A DNA stretch of 64,000 nt from positions 124,001 to 188,000 of the forward strand of contig NZ_BIFR01000002.1 of the NCBI RefSeq assembly GCF_003967535.1. The letters run 5' to 3'. Under the pieces are notes generated by a model. The model had not been told where the DNA came from, searched no databases, and saw only the letters and a program-made list of their open reading frames with translations. A program made the position numbers and the translations under genes. The DNA comes from Tengunoibacter tsumagoiensis (GTDB lineage Bacteria; Chloroflexota; Ktedonobacteria; Ktedonobacterales; Ktedonobacteraceae). Below, piece by piece: positions 45,813 to 55,093 of this stretch (position 1 is its first letter; the number at the start of each line of letters is the position of its first letter).

Positions 45813-48800
45813 ATGATCGAACAACGTGAAATTACTCCGTTCACCCTACCAGCAGAGCATCAGACGCTGATTGATGTGTTGCACTGGCGAGCGAAAACGC
45901 AGCCCGATCGGCAGGCTTATATCTTTCTGGCGGATGGCGAGAAGCCAGAGATCCCGCTTACCTATGCTGAACTGGATCGGCAGGCGCGGCTGATTGGGCA
46001 GACCCTACAGAGCCGTTTTCCATTGGCTGAGCGGGCTCTATTATTATATCCAGCGGGATGCGAGTATATTACCGCCTTCTTTGGCTGTCTTTATGCAGGC
46101 ATCATTGCTGTTCCCGCCTATCCACCTCATTCTAACCGCTCTCTCCATCGTATCCAGTCGATTGTTGATGATGCGCAGGTTAAAGTTACACTGACGACCG
46201 AGGCCTTTCTGGCGAAATCTGGTCGCTGGTTTACCGCTGTGCCCGAGCTGGCCGAACTCCAGTGGATTGCGACGGATAACTTGCAGGCAACAGATGAAGA
46301 GTGGACGCCAGGCGCTATCCAGCCCGAGCACCTGGCTTTTCTGCAATATACATCGGGTTCAACCAGCACTCCTAAAGGGGTTATGGTGAGCCATAGCAAC
46401 CTCATGCACAATTCAAGCATGATTCAGGGACATTGGGGCCAGAATGAGGAGAGCGTCGGCGTCTCCTGGCTACCAGTTTTTCATGATATGGGGTTGATTC
46501 TAGGGGTGTTGCAGGCACTTTACGCTGGCTATCCCGCAATCTTGATGTCGCCCGCAGCCTTTTTGCAACGGCCTCTCCGTTGGCTGCAAGCTATTACACG
46601 CTATGGAGCAACAAATACCTGTGCCCCTAATTTTGCGTATGAGCTCTGCGCTCAACGTATTACTCCTGAAGAGAGAGCGGAATTAGATCTAAGCACATTG
46701 CAATTTGCTGTGACTGGCGCTGAACCAATCCGTCTCGAAACGTTGCAGCGCTTTGCAGAGGTGTTTGCTCCCTGTGGTTTTAAGCCAGACATGTTTTATC
46801 CTGCTTATGGCCTGGCTGAGGGGACGCTGCTGGTAAGTGCGAAGGCCGCTGGTGCCTCGGTAAGTACCAGATACTTTGATAAGATTGATTTAAAGCAGAA
46901 TATTCTGGTTGAAGTTGCACAAGAAGACCCTGAGGGGCAATGTATCATTGGATGCGGTTCTGCCGAGGCCGGTCAGAAGATTGTCATTGTGAACCCGGAG
47001 ACGTTAGAAGCATGTGGATCAGATGAAGTAGGAGAGATCTGGGTCTCCGGTCCAAGCGTTGCGCAGGGCTATTGGCAGCGACCTGAAGAGTCTGAGCAGA
47101 CCTTCCGAGCCTATCTAGCGGGCACAGGAGAAGGGCCATTTCTGCGCACCGGAGATTTTGGTTTTCTGCAACAGAACGAAGTGTTTATCACTGGCCGTCT
47201 CAAAGATCTGATTATTATTCGTGGTCAGAATCATTATCCCCAGGATATCGAACGGACGACTGCGTTGAGCCATCCTTCGTTGCGCATTGATTCGAGTGCA
47301 GCCTTCTCAATTGAAGTAGCGAGCGGTGAGCATGGAGCTGCTTCTGGCGCGACCGAAGAGCGTCTGGTCATCGTGCAAGAGGTATTGCGCCATTATGATG
47401 ATGTCAATGACATTTTTGCGGCGATTCGGCAAGCGGTAGCGGAGGCGCATGAGCTGGAAGTCTATGCCATCGTCCTGATTAAATATGGCAGCATTTTAAA
47501 GACATCGAGTGGTAAGATTCAGCGTCGAGCCTGTAAAGCGAAGTTTCTTGCAGATGAGTTAGAGACGATTGCCAGTAATGTCTTAAGAAGCTCTGCCCCG
47601 ATTGCTCAACCATCCCGAAAAAAGTTTTCACGTGATGTGCTAAGTGTTGCCGGATATGAGGAGAGTTATACCCTCTTAGAATACTATATGTTAGACCAGC
47701 TCAGCCAGATCTTAAAGGTAGATCGTCAGGAACTGGATACGGATTCGCGCCTGAGCTCGCTAGGAATCGATTCGCTAAAAGCTGCTGAATTAAAAAATCG
47801 TCTGGATGGGGACCTTGAGCTAGACCTGCCTATGCCCAGCTTTTTCCAGGATAGCTCGCTGCATGAACTCCTGCTAGAAATTCTTGATGCGTTACGCGAA
47901 GCTGCCCCCTTTCAGAAGGGTCCGGCGCTGGTGCGCGTTCCGGATGAAGATACCTACCATCATCTTTCTTTTAATCAAGAGCAGTTATGGTTTCTGGATC
48001 AACTGGAGCCACAGAGCTCCCTCTATAATATTCCTGTTGCCCTACGCTTACAAGGCGAATTAGACGTCAGGGCCCTCGAGCGGAGTGTCAACACTATTAT
48101 AGAGCGTCACGACAGTCTGCGAACCACATTTGAAAACCGCAATGGATCTCCAGTGCAGCATGTGGCGGAGCCCAGGCCGATCCAGATTCCCGTCCTTGAT
48201 CTGCGCTCATTGCCAGACGACGAACGCGAGTCCAAAGCGTTTCATCGTGCTACTGAGGAGGCTCATCTTCCCTTTGATCTGACCACCGGGCCCTTATTGC
48301 GCCTGACACTGTTGCAATTAGCGGCGAATGACCATGTTTTATTGATGACGATCCATCACAGCATCGCCGACGAATGGTCGTTAGGCGTCTTCTTTGAAGA
48401 ACTTAGCGCCCTGTATGAAGATCCGGATGTGGAGCTGTACGATGTTCCCTTGCGTTATCGTGACTTCTCAAGCTGGCAACGTCACCTGCTCTATTCAGAA
48501 TATGCAGCCGAGCAACTGAGCTATTGGAAACAGAAGCTACAGGATCTTCCCATCTTAGAAATCCCGATCGATCATCCTCGCCCGCCAGTTCAGAGTCATT
48601 CGGGCCGTACCGCTTCCTTTACCCTGTCAGAGGAACTGACAGCGCAGTTGAAGCAGGTGAGCCGTCAGGAAGGGGTAACCCTGTTTATGACTCTATTGGC
48701 CTCCTTCCAGATCTTGCTTGCTCGCTATAGTGGGCAGCGGGATATTGTTGTTGGCACGCCGAGCGCGAACCGCAGCAAGACAGACCTTGAGGGGCTGATT

Positions 48801-51131
48801 GGCTACTTTGTCAATATGCTGGTTTTGCGCACCGATCTCTCGGGATCGCCAGGATTTCTTGAGGTTCTTGAACGTGTGCGAACAGTCTGTCTTGAGGCCT
48901 ACTCGCATGCTGATCTTCCCTTTCGCAAATTTGTCGAGGAGCTGCAACCCCAGCGCGATCTGAGCCGCAATCCTCTGTTCCAGATTTTCTTCACCGTTGG
49001 AAGCAATCTCTCGGAGAGCCTTGTTCTGCCAGGATTGGAGGTAACGACCTTTGAATGGGAGAAGACCACGGCCAAATTTGATCTGGGCGTAAGTCTGGTC
49101 GAGGGGATGCAGGGGCTGAACGGTTCGATTGAGTATAGCACTGACCTGTTTGAAGAAGCAACAATCGTCCAGCTCATTGAGAACTGGCAGGTCCTCTTAA
49201 AGGCTCTTCTTCTCGAGCCAGAGCGCTCCATCGAGACGCTTCCTATCCTGACCCAGACCGAGCAAGAGACCCTGTTGACCATCTGGAATGCCACCGAGTC
49301 TGCCTATCCTGGCGAGAAACCTTTGCATGAACTGGTAGAGATGCAGGCCCAGCGGACACCTGATTCGATTGCAGTCGTCTTTGAGTCTGAATATCTCACC
49401 TATCAGGCGTTGAATGAGCAGGCTAATCGCGTTGCTCATCGTCTTGTCGACCTGGGTGTCCAGCCAGAGACCCCTGTCGGACTCTTCCTTGAGCGCTCGT
49501 TGGATCTCGTCGTGGGCCTGCTGGCAATTCTGAAAGCTGGTGGCGTCTATCTTCCACTAGAGCCAACCTACCCTCAGGAGCGACTGTCCTTTTTGCTGGA
49601 AGATGCTCAGCCCATCGTCATTCTGACCCAGGAAGCGTTTCTTACAGAGCTGCCCTCACAGCGTCAGGGACATCATCTCCTCTGTCTGGATCTCGAGCCA
49701 TTTGTCCAGCAGAGCGCCGAGCCGATTGGGCGTCAGGTGAGCTCTGATCAACTGGCCTATATCATTTATACCTCTGGCTCAACTGGGCGGCCCAAAGGCG
49801 TACAAAACACTCATCGAGCGATCAGCAATCGTTTGCACTGGATGCAGCAGCAGTGGCCGTTGCAAGCTGATGACCGGGTTGCTCAGAAAACGCCCTTTAG
49901 CTTCGATGCCTCATTGTGGGAGCTCTTTGTTCCCTTACTGGCGGGTGCGAGCGTTGTGCTTGCACAGCCTGGTGGTCATCAAGATACAGGGTATCTCGTC
50001 TCGTTTGTTCAGGAACAAGCCATTACGGTCCTCCAGCTCGTTCCATCCTTATTGCAAGCGGTCTTACAAGAAGAAGGATTTGCGGCGAGTGCCAGCTTGC
50101 GCCGTGTCTTCTGCGGTGGAGAAAAGCTGTCATTGGAGGTGGTGCAGCGCTTCTCCCGCACGCTTTCAGCCAGCCTGATCAATCTTTATGGGCCGACAGA
50201 AGCCTCTATTGATGCGACGAGTTGGAGCTGCGATGCAGAGGCTGACTTTGTGCCGATTGGCCGACCGATTGCGAATACGCAGATCTATCTGTTGGATGAG
50301 CAACTGGCCCCAGTCCCTCATGGAGCCAGCGGACAGCTCTATATCGGAGGGAGTGGCCTGGCGCGTGGATATCTCCATCGTCCAGATCTGACGGCTGAGC
50401 GTTTTATTCCGCATCCTTTTTCTGAACAGCCAGGACAGCGGCTGTACGATACTGGCGATAAGGCGCGCTATCATCGAGATGGCTTGATCGAATACCTGGG
50501 ACGCGAGGATCAGCAGGTAAAAATTCGCGGCTATCGTATCGAGCTTGGAGAGATCGAAGCCCACCTCGCTCAACATCCGGCTGTGCGCCAGGTTGTGGTT
50601 GTAGTGCATGAAAATCAGCAGCATCAGCCGCAACTGGTCGCTTATGTTCAGCTCCATGAGAAGGCTTACCCTCAGACGCTGGCTTTCCATCACTTTCTGT
50701 TTGAGCGGTTGCCCTACTATATGATTCCTTCGCACTATGTGCAGATTAGTAGCCTGCCCCGGCTGACTAACGGCAAGATCGATTACAAAGCCCTGCCCGA
50801 ACCAACTGCTCCCCCCTCGCTCACTCCAGTTGCGAGCGAGAACAGCTTGACGCCTGAGGAGGCCTTGCTTGAGGATATCCTTAAGCGCGTGCTGGGTGTG
50901 GATGCGGTGAGCAAGCAGGACAATTTCTTTGCCCTGGGTGGACATTCTCTGCTGGCCACCAAAGTAATTAGCCAGCTTCGCGAGCGTATCCAGGTCAGTG
51001 TCCCCCTACGCTTGCTCTTTGAAGCCCCAACCATTGGCGAACTGGCCCAACGTATTCAAGAGCTTCGCTGGCTCCAGACGGCTAGCCTGTCTGCTCTCCC
51101 TGATGAAGAGCGAGAGGAGGGGAGCCTGTAA
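45813..51131 (+). CDS. Starter NRPS: FAAL-ACP-C-A-T, 1772 aa
   Basis: Residues 1-600 are a fatty acyl-AMP ligase (LQYTSGSTSTPKGVMVSH near 180; the FAAL-type WLPVFHDMGLILG region). An ACP follows with GIDSL near 652. Then C (HHSIADE near 848, Gly of HHxxxDG changed to Glu), A6 (~1170-1660) and T with GGHSL near 1709. FAAL activates a free fatty acid as acyl-AMP and loads the ACP; the C domain then acylates the residue held on the T domain. The A6 code reads by eye as DAWQFGLIDK, known for Gln. There is no thioesterase. As the chain-starting protein it should act before the 17365 synthetase, whose N-terminal docking domain is free to accept it. Confidence 0.93.
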   Translation: MIEQREITPFTLPAEHQTLIDVLHWRAKTQPDRQAYIFLADGEKPEIPLTYAELDRQARLIGQTLQSRFPLAERALLLYPAGCEYITAFFGCLYAGIIAVPAYPPHSNRSLHRIQSIVDDAQVKVTLTTEAFLAKSGRWFTAVPELAELQWIATDNLQATDEEWTPGAIQPEHLAFLQYTSGSTSTPKGVMVSHSNLMHNSSMIQGHWGQNEESVGVSWLPVFHDMGLILGVLQALYAGYPAILMSPAAFLQRPLRWLQAITRYGATNTCAPNFAYELCAQRITPEERAELDLSTLQFAVTGAEPIRLETLQRFAEVFAPCGFKPDMFYPAYGLAEGTLLVSAKAAGASVSTRYFDKIDLKQNILVEVAQEDPEGQCIIGCGSAEAGQKIVIVNPETLEACGSDEVGEIWVSGPSVAQGYWQRPEESEQTFRAYLAGTGEGPFLRTGDFGFLQQNEVFITGRLKDLIIIRGQNHYPQDIERTTALSHPSLRIDSSAAFSIEVASGEHGAASGATEERLVIVQEVLRHYDDVNDIFAAIRQAVAEAHELEVYAIVLIKYGSILKTSSGKIQRRACKAKFLADELETIASNVLRSSAPIAQPSRKKFSRDVLSVAGYEESYTLLEYYMLDQLSQILKVDRQELDTDSRLSSLGIDSLKAAELKNRLDGDLELDLPMPSFFQDSSLHELLLEILDALREAAPFQKGPALVRVPDEDTYHHLSFNQEQLWFLDQLEPQSSLYNIPVALRLQGELDVRALERSVNTIIERHDSLRTTFENRNGSPVQHVAEPRPIQIPVLDLRSLPDDERESKAFHRATEEAHLPFDLTTGPLLRLTLLQLAANDHVLLMTIHHSIADEWSLGVFFEELSALYEDPDVELYDVPLRYRDFSSWQRHLLYSEYAAEQLSYWKQKLQDLPILEIPIDHPRPPVQSHSGRTASFTLSEELTAQLKQVSRQEGVTLFMTLLASFQILLARYSGQRDIVVGTPSANRSKTDLEGLIGYFVNMLVLRTDLSGSPGFLEVLERVRTVCLEAYSHADLPFRKFVEELQPQRDLSRNPLFQIFFTVGSNLSESLVLPGLEVTTFEWEKTTAKFDLGVSLVEGMQGLNGSIEYSTDLFEEATIVQLIENWQVLLKALLLEPERSIETLPILTQTEQETLLTIWNATESAYPGEKPLHELVEMQAQRTPDSIAVVFESEYLTYQALNEQANRVAHRLVDLGVQPETPVGLFLERSLDLVVGLLAILKAGGVYLPLEPTYPQERLSFLLEDAQPIVILTQEAFLTELPSQRQGHHLLCLDLEPFVQQSAEPIGRQVSSDQLAYIIYTSGSTGRPKGVQNTHRAISNRLHWMQQQWPLQADDRVAQKTPFSFDASLWELFVPLLAGASVVLAQPGGHQDTGYLVSFVQEQAITVLQLVPSLLQAVLQEEGFAASASLRRVFCGGEKLSLEVVQRFSRTLSASLINLYGPTEASIDATSWSCDAEADFVPIGRPIANTQIYLLDEQLAPVPHGASGQLYIGGSGLARGYLHRPDLTAERFIPHPFSEQPGQRLYDTGDKARYHRDGLIEYLGREDQQVKIRGYRIELGEIEAHLAQHPAVRQVVVVVHENQQHQPQLVAYVQLHEKAYPQTLAFHHFLFERLPYYMIPSHYVQISSLPRLTNGKIDYKALPEPTAPPSLTPVASENSLTPEEALLEDILKRVLGVDAVSKQDNFFALGGHSLLATKVISQLRERIQVSVPLRLLFEAPTIGELAQRIQELRWLQTASLSALPDEEREEGSL

Positions 51132-51178
51132 GGAGAGGCGCATTTTTCCGTTGCCCGCTAAACAGATATGTTTCATCA

Positions 51179-51217
51179 GAGGAGAAGAGTACCAGTTATA
51201 CTCTTCTCCTCTTTTTT
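51179..51217 (+). terminator. Rho-independent terminator after the FAAL-NRPS
   Basis: GAGGAGAAGAGTA (51179-51191) pairs exactly with 51199-51211 around a 7-nt loop and is followed by TTTTTT. It closes the plus-strand biosynthetic block. Confidence 0.9.
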
Positions 51218-51227
51218 ATTGTTCCCT

Positions 51228-52037
51228 TTAAACCTTGCGCCCGATATAGAGGAGATGCCGTGAGGCTCCCACTATCGTCTCATCAGAACTTATTTCTTCT
51301 AGCAGGTCGAGCCATAGACCGCGCTGGGGTGCTTGGAGCTTGTTGTAGCTTTCATCATCGGCTGAGATCGCTGGCTCGATGCCAGCAAGTGCGATGGTCT
51401 GGATGCCGAGCGTTTCATGCAATTGTTTAATCTCTGAGGCGTGTGCAAAGTATCCTCGAAATCCGCCTCCAGGCTGACCATCGGGACGTTTTCCGTGGTC
51501 AAGCAGGGAGCGTGCAACCTCTTTCTGCTCGATCCACTCGGGCATTCTCTTCATGAAGTCGCCGAGTACTCCCAGTCGCGAGATGTGAGTGGAGAACAAC
51601 AGTCCCCCGCTGCGGAGGCGATTTACAGCCTGACAGATGGCCTCCCGCCGGTCCTCAGAGAAAATCAGATGATAGAGAGGACCCATAAGAAGAACGGCAT
51701 CGAAAGCTGTGGTCTGTACTGCATGGAGATCTCGTGCATCAGCCACGACAAACTGCGCCGATCCAGGCAATTGCTCCGTTGTGAGTCGTTTTTGACATCG
51801 CTCCAACAGGGCCGCTGACAGATCGACCGCCGTCACAGAATAGCCACGTCTGCACAGAGCAAGCGTGTATTTTCCTGTCGCAGCACCGATCTCGAGGATG
51901 GAACCTGAGGGTGGTAGATACCGTGTGAGATAGCGCCACGTGAGGTCATATTCAAGTTGATGACGCTCCAATCTCTCATCCTCTTGCTCCACACTATGGT
52001 CATAGAATGATGATATATCACTAATATCGTCTATCAC
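51228..52037 (-). CDS. Class I SAM-dependent methyltransferase with duplicated 5' end
   Basis: A Rossmann methyltransferase: motif I LEIGAATGKYTLAL, motif II AVDLSAALLERC, then ADARDL and FDAVLLMGPLYHL. The substrate is unknown; it could tailor the lipopeptide but faces away from the cluster. A 73-bp tandem duplication covers the first codons, giving two GTG starts at 52110 and 52037. Only the inner one (52037) opens the full frame of 269 residues. The outer one keeps the good AAAGGA site but reads about 29 residues to a TAG inside the inner copy. Expression may therefore be reduced or depend on re-initiation. Confidence 0.8.
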   Translation of the reverse strand: MIDDISDISSFYDHSVEQEDERLERHQLEYDLTWRYLTRYLPPSGSILEIGAATGKYTLALCRRGYSVTAVDLSAALLERCQKRLTTEQLPGSAQFVVADARDLHAVQTTAFDAVLLMGPLYHLIFSEDRREAICQAVNRLRSGGLLFSTHISRLGVLGDFMKRMPEWIEQKEVARSLLDHGKRPDGQPGGGFRGYFAHASEIKQLHETLGIQTIALAGIEPAISADDESYNKLQAPQRGLWLDLLEEISSDETIVGASRHLLYIGRKV

Positions 52038-52110
52038 GCTCCAATCTCTCATCCTCTTGCTCCACACTATGGTCATAGAATGATGATATATCACTAATAT
52101 CGTCTATCAC
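51965..52110 (-). repeat. 73-bp tandem duplication at the methyltransferase start
   Basis: Units 51965-52037 and 52038-52110 are identical in sequence by eye. Because 73 is not a multiple of 3, the two copies are in different frames relative to the gene. Confidence 0.95.
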
Positions 52111-52220
52111 GCTTCTGTTTCCTTTCAAGAGCGAGAGATAGAGCCCTGCCCCATCATCTCTTGCTTCGAGTGCTCTCAGGAGAATTGTAAACTTACTCCT
52201 TCAACAAGTGCTTCATACGT

Positions 52221-52226
52221 TATAAT
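52221..52226 (+). promoter_or_regulatory. Consensus -10 (TATAAT) before the Nudix gene
   Basis: TATAAT at 52221-52226 lies 35 bp before the ATG at 52261; no good -35 is visible 16-18 bp upstream, so the promoter may need an activator. Confidence 0.35.
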
Positions 52227-52260
52227 AAGTACCAGTTCAATAGTTATCAAGAGGGAAACG

Positions 52261-52743
52261 ATGCAGCGAATCCGCCATGCAGTTGGAGCTATTATACAAC
52301 AGCGGCAAGAATATCTATTAGTGCATAAAGTGAAAGTGATGGATGTTCCCGGATCTCCGAAAAACATTCCAGGGACGTGGGATTTTCCCAAATGAGGGAT
52401 TAAAGCTGGCGAAACCGCTCTTGAAGCGGTCTTGCGTGAGATGCGAGAAGAGACAGGAGGAGAGCACTACCACATGATCAAACAGTTCGACGAAACCATC
52501 GGTTTTGAGTTTGATGAACAAGCTCGTCACAGTATTGGCTTCGATCGACAGGAAACGACCATGTTTCTTTTTGAGTATCTCGGAGATCGTTTAGCGTTAA
52601 GCCCGCTTGATGAAGAGATCGATCAAGTTCACTTCTTTTCAGCCTTAGACGTGTGTGACTATCTTGCCCATCAAGAAACAAAAGAATACTTTATTCGATT
52701 GGTATTGCAGAGAGATGTGAAGCGTATGGAGAAATTGACTTAA
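52261..52743 (+). pseudogene. Nudix hydrolase gene interrupted by one TGA
   Basis: From ATG 52261 the frame reads MQRIRHAVGAIIQQ, an N-terminal Nudix strand, and reaches DFPK followed by TGA at 52393-52395, then continues GIKAGETALEAVLREMREE with the Nudix box (GxxxxxE...REMREETGG) and a complete C-terminus. Family members have PKGG here, so the TGA replaces a Gly codon (GGA to TGA needs one change). The rest is intact with no frameshift, so decay is recent. Function would have been hydrolysis of a nucleoside diphosphate derivative. Re-initiation at 52432 would give only a fragment. Confidence 0.8.
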
Positions 52744-52836
52744 GCTGGAAACCTCCATACGCAAAATACCTTCCTTAGACATGAGACATGCAAAATATCC
52801 GGTACTCAATATCTGCGTTAAGAAAAGGAAACGGAT

Positions 52837-53844
52837 TTACTTCAGCAAAATACCTGTCTTTAGAAAGGTCTCAAAACTCTGAGCGAGCAATGTAATGAAT
52901 GAGCGGGCATAGGATCGGTCATATCTGATGATAAAGTTTGTACGCCAGAGTTGTTGACCAGCCATAAAGGTATCGATCTGCCCCGGGTATGCTTCAGGCC
53001 AGGGTTGCTCGCTCCGATAGCCCTGGATAAATGCGTCTCGCAGGAGTTGATACTCCTTGTTATCTAGCGAACTAAAGAAGAGCAAATCATAGAATGTCTG
53101 TGCAATATCCTGGACTGGATAGCCCAGAATGCTATCTTCAAAGTCAAACGGGTAAATAGCTCCACGAAAGACTTTGACATTCTTTTGATGAAGATCAGCA
53201 TGAATAATCTGTACCCCTTGCCCATCGCGATAGAGTCGCTCATATGCCTGATGGACGTGATCGCGCACCTGCTCAAAAATGGCATAGCTATTGCCAGCAA
53301 ATAGCTCTCTATTCATTTCATGAAGCTCATCCTTTTCATCACGAACGTAGAGGCCATTTCTGACGCGAACGGTGAGATTGGAGGGAGCTCTCCAGGTTGC
53401 CCCATGTTTATGAAGGCGTGCCGCAAGCACCCCAAATTTCACAAAATTTTGCGGAGTAAGCTGTTCGGAAAGCAGGAGACCGGGAATCCAGCTCATCAGG
53501 ACAGCTCGACGAGGTTCAGGAACTCCGTCACAGGTGACTCTTGTGATGAGCTCTCCCTGCGTATTTAAAAAAAGTCTGGGGACGCCGATTGTAGTATCCT
53601 GTGCCAGCATTTGCAACCAGTGTAGCTCTGTCTGAAGCTCATCATCAGTACGCCAGGTTGGATGGCTGATACGCAAGGCATATGTTTCTCCGCCTTCGGT
53701 GTCCACACGAAAAATCCCATTTAAATGGTTCGCAACCAGGCGAACCTGTTTGAGAGGAAGGTCATAGTGGGAAAGCGCGGCTACGGCCATGTGGCGCAGG
53801 CGCAGTGCCTGTCCACGCTCTGTTAACGTAGAAAAAGGACGCAT
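52837..53844 (-). CDS. Aminoglycoside-phosphotransferase (APH) family kinase
   Basis: The kinase-like fold has a nucleotide-binding half (LNGIFRVDTEGGETYALRIS), the catalytic loop IIHADLHQKNV with the conserved Asp and Asn, and the metal-binding segment YPFDFEDSILGY. The substrate could be an aminoglycoside or other antibiotic, or a small metabolite as in homoserine-kinase-like members; sequence alone does not decide. Start is taken as the ATG at 53844 with GGAG 11 nt upstream; a GTG at 53874 is in frame. A 26-residue leader-type frame and a palindromic promoter lie upstream, suggesting inducible expression. Confidence 0.85.
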   Translation of the reverse strand: MRPFSTLTERGQALRLRHMAVAALSHYDLPLKQVRLVANHLNGIFRVDTEGGETYALRISHPTWRTDDELQTELHWLQMLAQDTTIGVPRLFLNTQGELITRVTCDGVPEPRRAVLMSWIPGLLLSEQLTPQNFVKFGVLAARLHKHGATWRAPSNLTVRVRNGLYVRDEKDELHEMNRELFAGNSYAIFEQVRDHVHQAYERLYRDGQGVQIIHADLHQKNVKVFRGAIYPFDFEDSILGYPVQDIAQTFYDLLFFSSLDNKEYQLLRDAFIQGYRSEQPWPEAYPGQIDTFMAGQQLWRTNFIIRYDRSYARSFITLLAQSFETFLKTGILLK

Positions 53845-54037
53845 GTTTTTCTTTTCTCCAGATATTGAGACCACCCTCGCTGAGTTCTACTCATGTTGGC
53901 TCAGAACAAAGGAAGGTGAGTCAGATAAAAAGGATTAAAATGAAGGGGTTGTATTCCCGAACAGAAAAACGTGGTCCACTCAGGTGATGAGGAATGGTTG
54001 GGGAGAAACTATCAACAACAGCCGGTCTTGAGTGGGA

Positions 54038-54118
54038 TCAAGCCTGGTTTCCTCTTTGTACCCATCCACCTGTGCGGAGAGATCGCTGCTCAGAAATGGT
54101 GAACGTCATCGCGATCAT
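54038..54118 (-). CDS. Possible 26-residue leader peptide upstream of the APH-like gene
   Basis: ATG at 54118 is preceded by AAAGGAGGATAT, one of the best ribosome sites in the window, and encodes MIAMTFTISEQRSLRTGGWV plus six residues. It ends 194 nt before the kinase start. Leaders in this position often control antibiotic-resistance genes through ribosome stalling. Confidence 0.5.
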   Translation of the reverse strand: MIAMTFTISEQRSLRTGGWVQRGNQA

Positions 54119-54164
54119 ATATCCTCCTTTCACTGGGTAAACGGCAAAATAGAACTATAGAACA

Positions 54165-54198
54165 AGTGTAGTCTACAGTGGCACTTCTTGTCAAGAAG
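54165..54198 (-). promoter_or_regulatory. Minus-strand promoter with palindrome over the -35
   Basis: On the minus strand TTGACA (54189-54194) and TACACT (54165-54170) are 18 bp apart. The -35 lies in a perfect palindrome, CTTCTTG-T-CAAGAAG (54184-54198). It would drive the leader peptide and APH-like gene. Confidence 0.5.
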
Positions 54199-54259
54199 AG
54201 ATCTTTTTAGATAATGTATCCTTGTCTAAGGGGTTGAGATTCCAGAGTTCAAACACGAT

Positions 54260-54412
54260 CTAATGAGAGGTATCCCACCAGCTTTCGTCAGCCCAGCGAG
54301 CATGCAGCCGCCGAGCTTGCAAGTAGATGGTCACTTCAGCTCCTTTGTGACTGTCCAAAGTGACCGTCTGACGAAACTTGCGGCGCAGCTCCCGATTGGT
54401 GCATTCTAACTG
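54260..54412 (-). pseudogene. C-terminal remnant of a transposase-like gene
   Basis: The minus strand reads LECTNRELRRKFRQTV, then HKGAEVTIYLQARRLHARWA and a TAG at 54260. The pattern resembles the end of an IS transposase. It has no start and abuts the SRPBCC stop, so only the tail of an element remains. Confidence 0.4.
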
Positions 54413-54883
54413 CTATTGTCTGCTGGCTCGCTGCCGCGCAACAGCTTCCAGGAGATTGAGTTCCTTGCGCAGCACACCTGACATGCCCATTGGAACGAGA
54501 ATACGTTCGACAAAGCCTTTGAGGCCCGGGCTGGCATCCATGATCACAGCAATCTCGACGCGCGACTTCTGTTCATCTTCCAGAGGAGTCACCGTAAAAA
54601 TATTGCTCTCTTTCTGCTCGGCGTCAATCTCATCTTCCCGCAACACCCTGCCTGGCTCTGGTTCACTTACGAGATGATGAAAGGATTGTTCTACGCCAAA
54701 GAGGCGCGATTTGAAACGAATAATCGTCCCAGCACCATAACCGCCCTGCTCGACCTGCAAATCATAGATATTTCCTGGCGGGATAATGTTGGGATGTCCT
54801 TGATGATAGTCCGCGATAGTCGCGTAAACATCTTCTGGTCGTGCGTGAAGCACTGCTTCCGTTCTGACGGTGATCTGTCCCAT
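54413..54883 (-). CDS. SRPBCC (START/polyketide-cyclase fold) protein
   Basis: A 156-residue START-like hydrophobic-ligand protein: ITVRTEAVLHARPEDVYATI at the N-terminus, central strands, and a long C-terminal helix (GFVERILVPMGMSGVLRKEL). These bind or alter lipids, polyketides or other small hydrophobic molecules. It is divergent from the PadR regulator with 210 bp between, a usual layout for a PadR and its target. Start ATG at 54883 follows GAAGAGG. Ligand unknown. Confidence 0.8.
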   Translation of the reverse strand: MGQITVRTEAVLHARPEDVYATIADYHQGHPNIIPPGNIYDLQVEQGGYGAGTIIRFKSRLFGVEQSFHHLVSEPEPGRVLREDEIDAEQKESNIFTVTPLEDEQKSRVEIAVIMDASPGLKGFVERILVPMGMSGVLRKELNLLEAVARQRASRQ

Positions 54884-54985
54884 CGTTTTTCCTCTTCGCT
54901 CCTCCTCCTCGCGAAAAAAGTATTCTCATTTCATCCGAGGGGGGTGTTCTCAAATCATATAACTTCAAGTCATATACCTGTTAAG

Positions 54986-55014
54986 AGTATAGCATCGAAA
55001 AGTCCTTATGACAA
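54986..55014 (-). promoter_or_regulatory. Minus-strand promoter TTGTCA-N17-TATACT for the SRPBCC gene
   Basis: On the minus strand -35 TTGTCA (55009-55014) and -10 TATACT (54986-54991) are 17 bp apart. A plus-strand TATAAT at 55037-55042 is the likely -10 of the divergent PadR gene. The direct repeat TCATATA (twice within 54954-54977) lies downstream and could bind the regulator. Confidence 0.55.
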
Positions 55015-55093
55015 GAGAACATATGGCTTCTTCGTATATAATAGAGAAAAAAATGGCCTTGAGAGGGAAGTATTACTCGGAGGAGAGACATCA

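Noticed and set aside
52393..52395. Selenocysteine or programmed recoding at the Nudix TGA
   Set aside because: The position is a structural Gly in the family and no selenocysteine-insertion hairpin is obvious; a point mutation is simpler.
54674..55093. N-terminal extension of the PadR gene
   Set aside because: The extension runs antisense through the SRPBCC gene; the strong ribosome site at 55094 decides the start.
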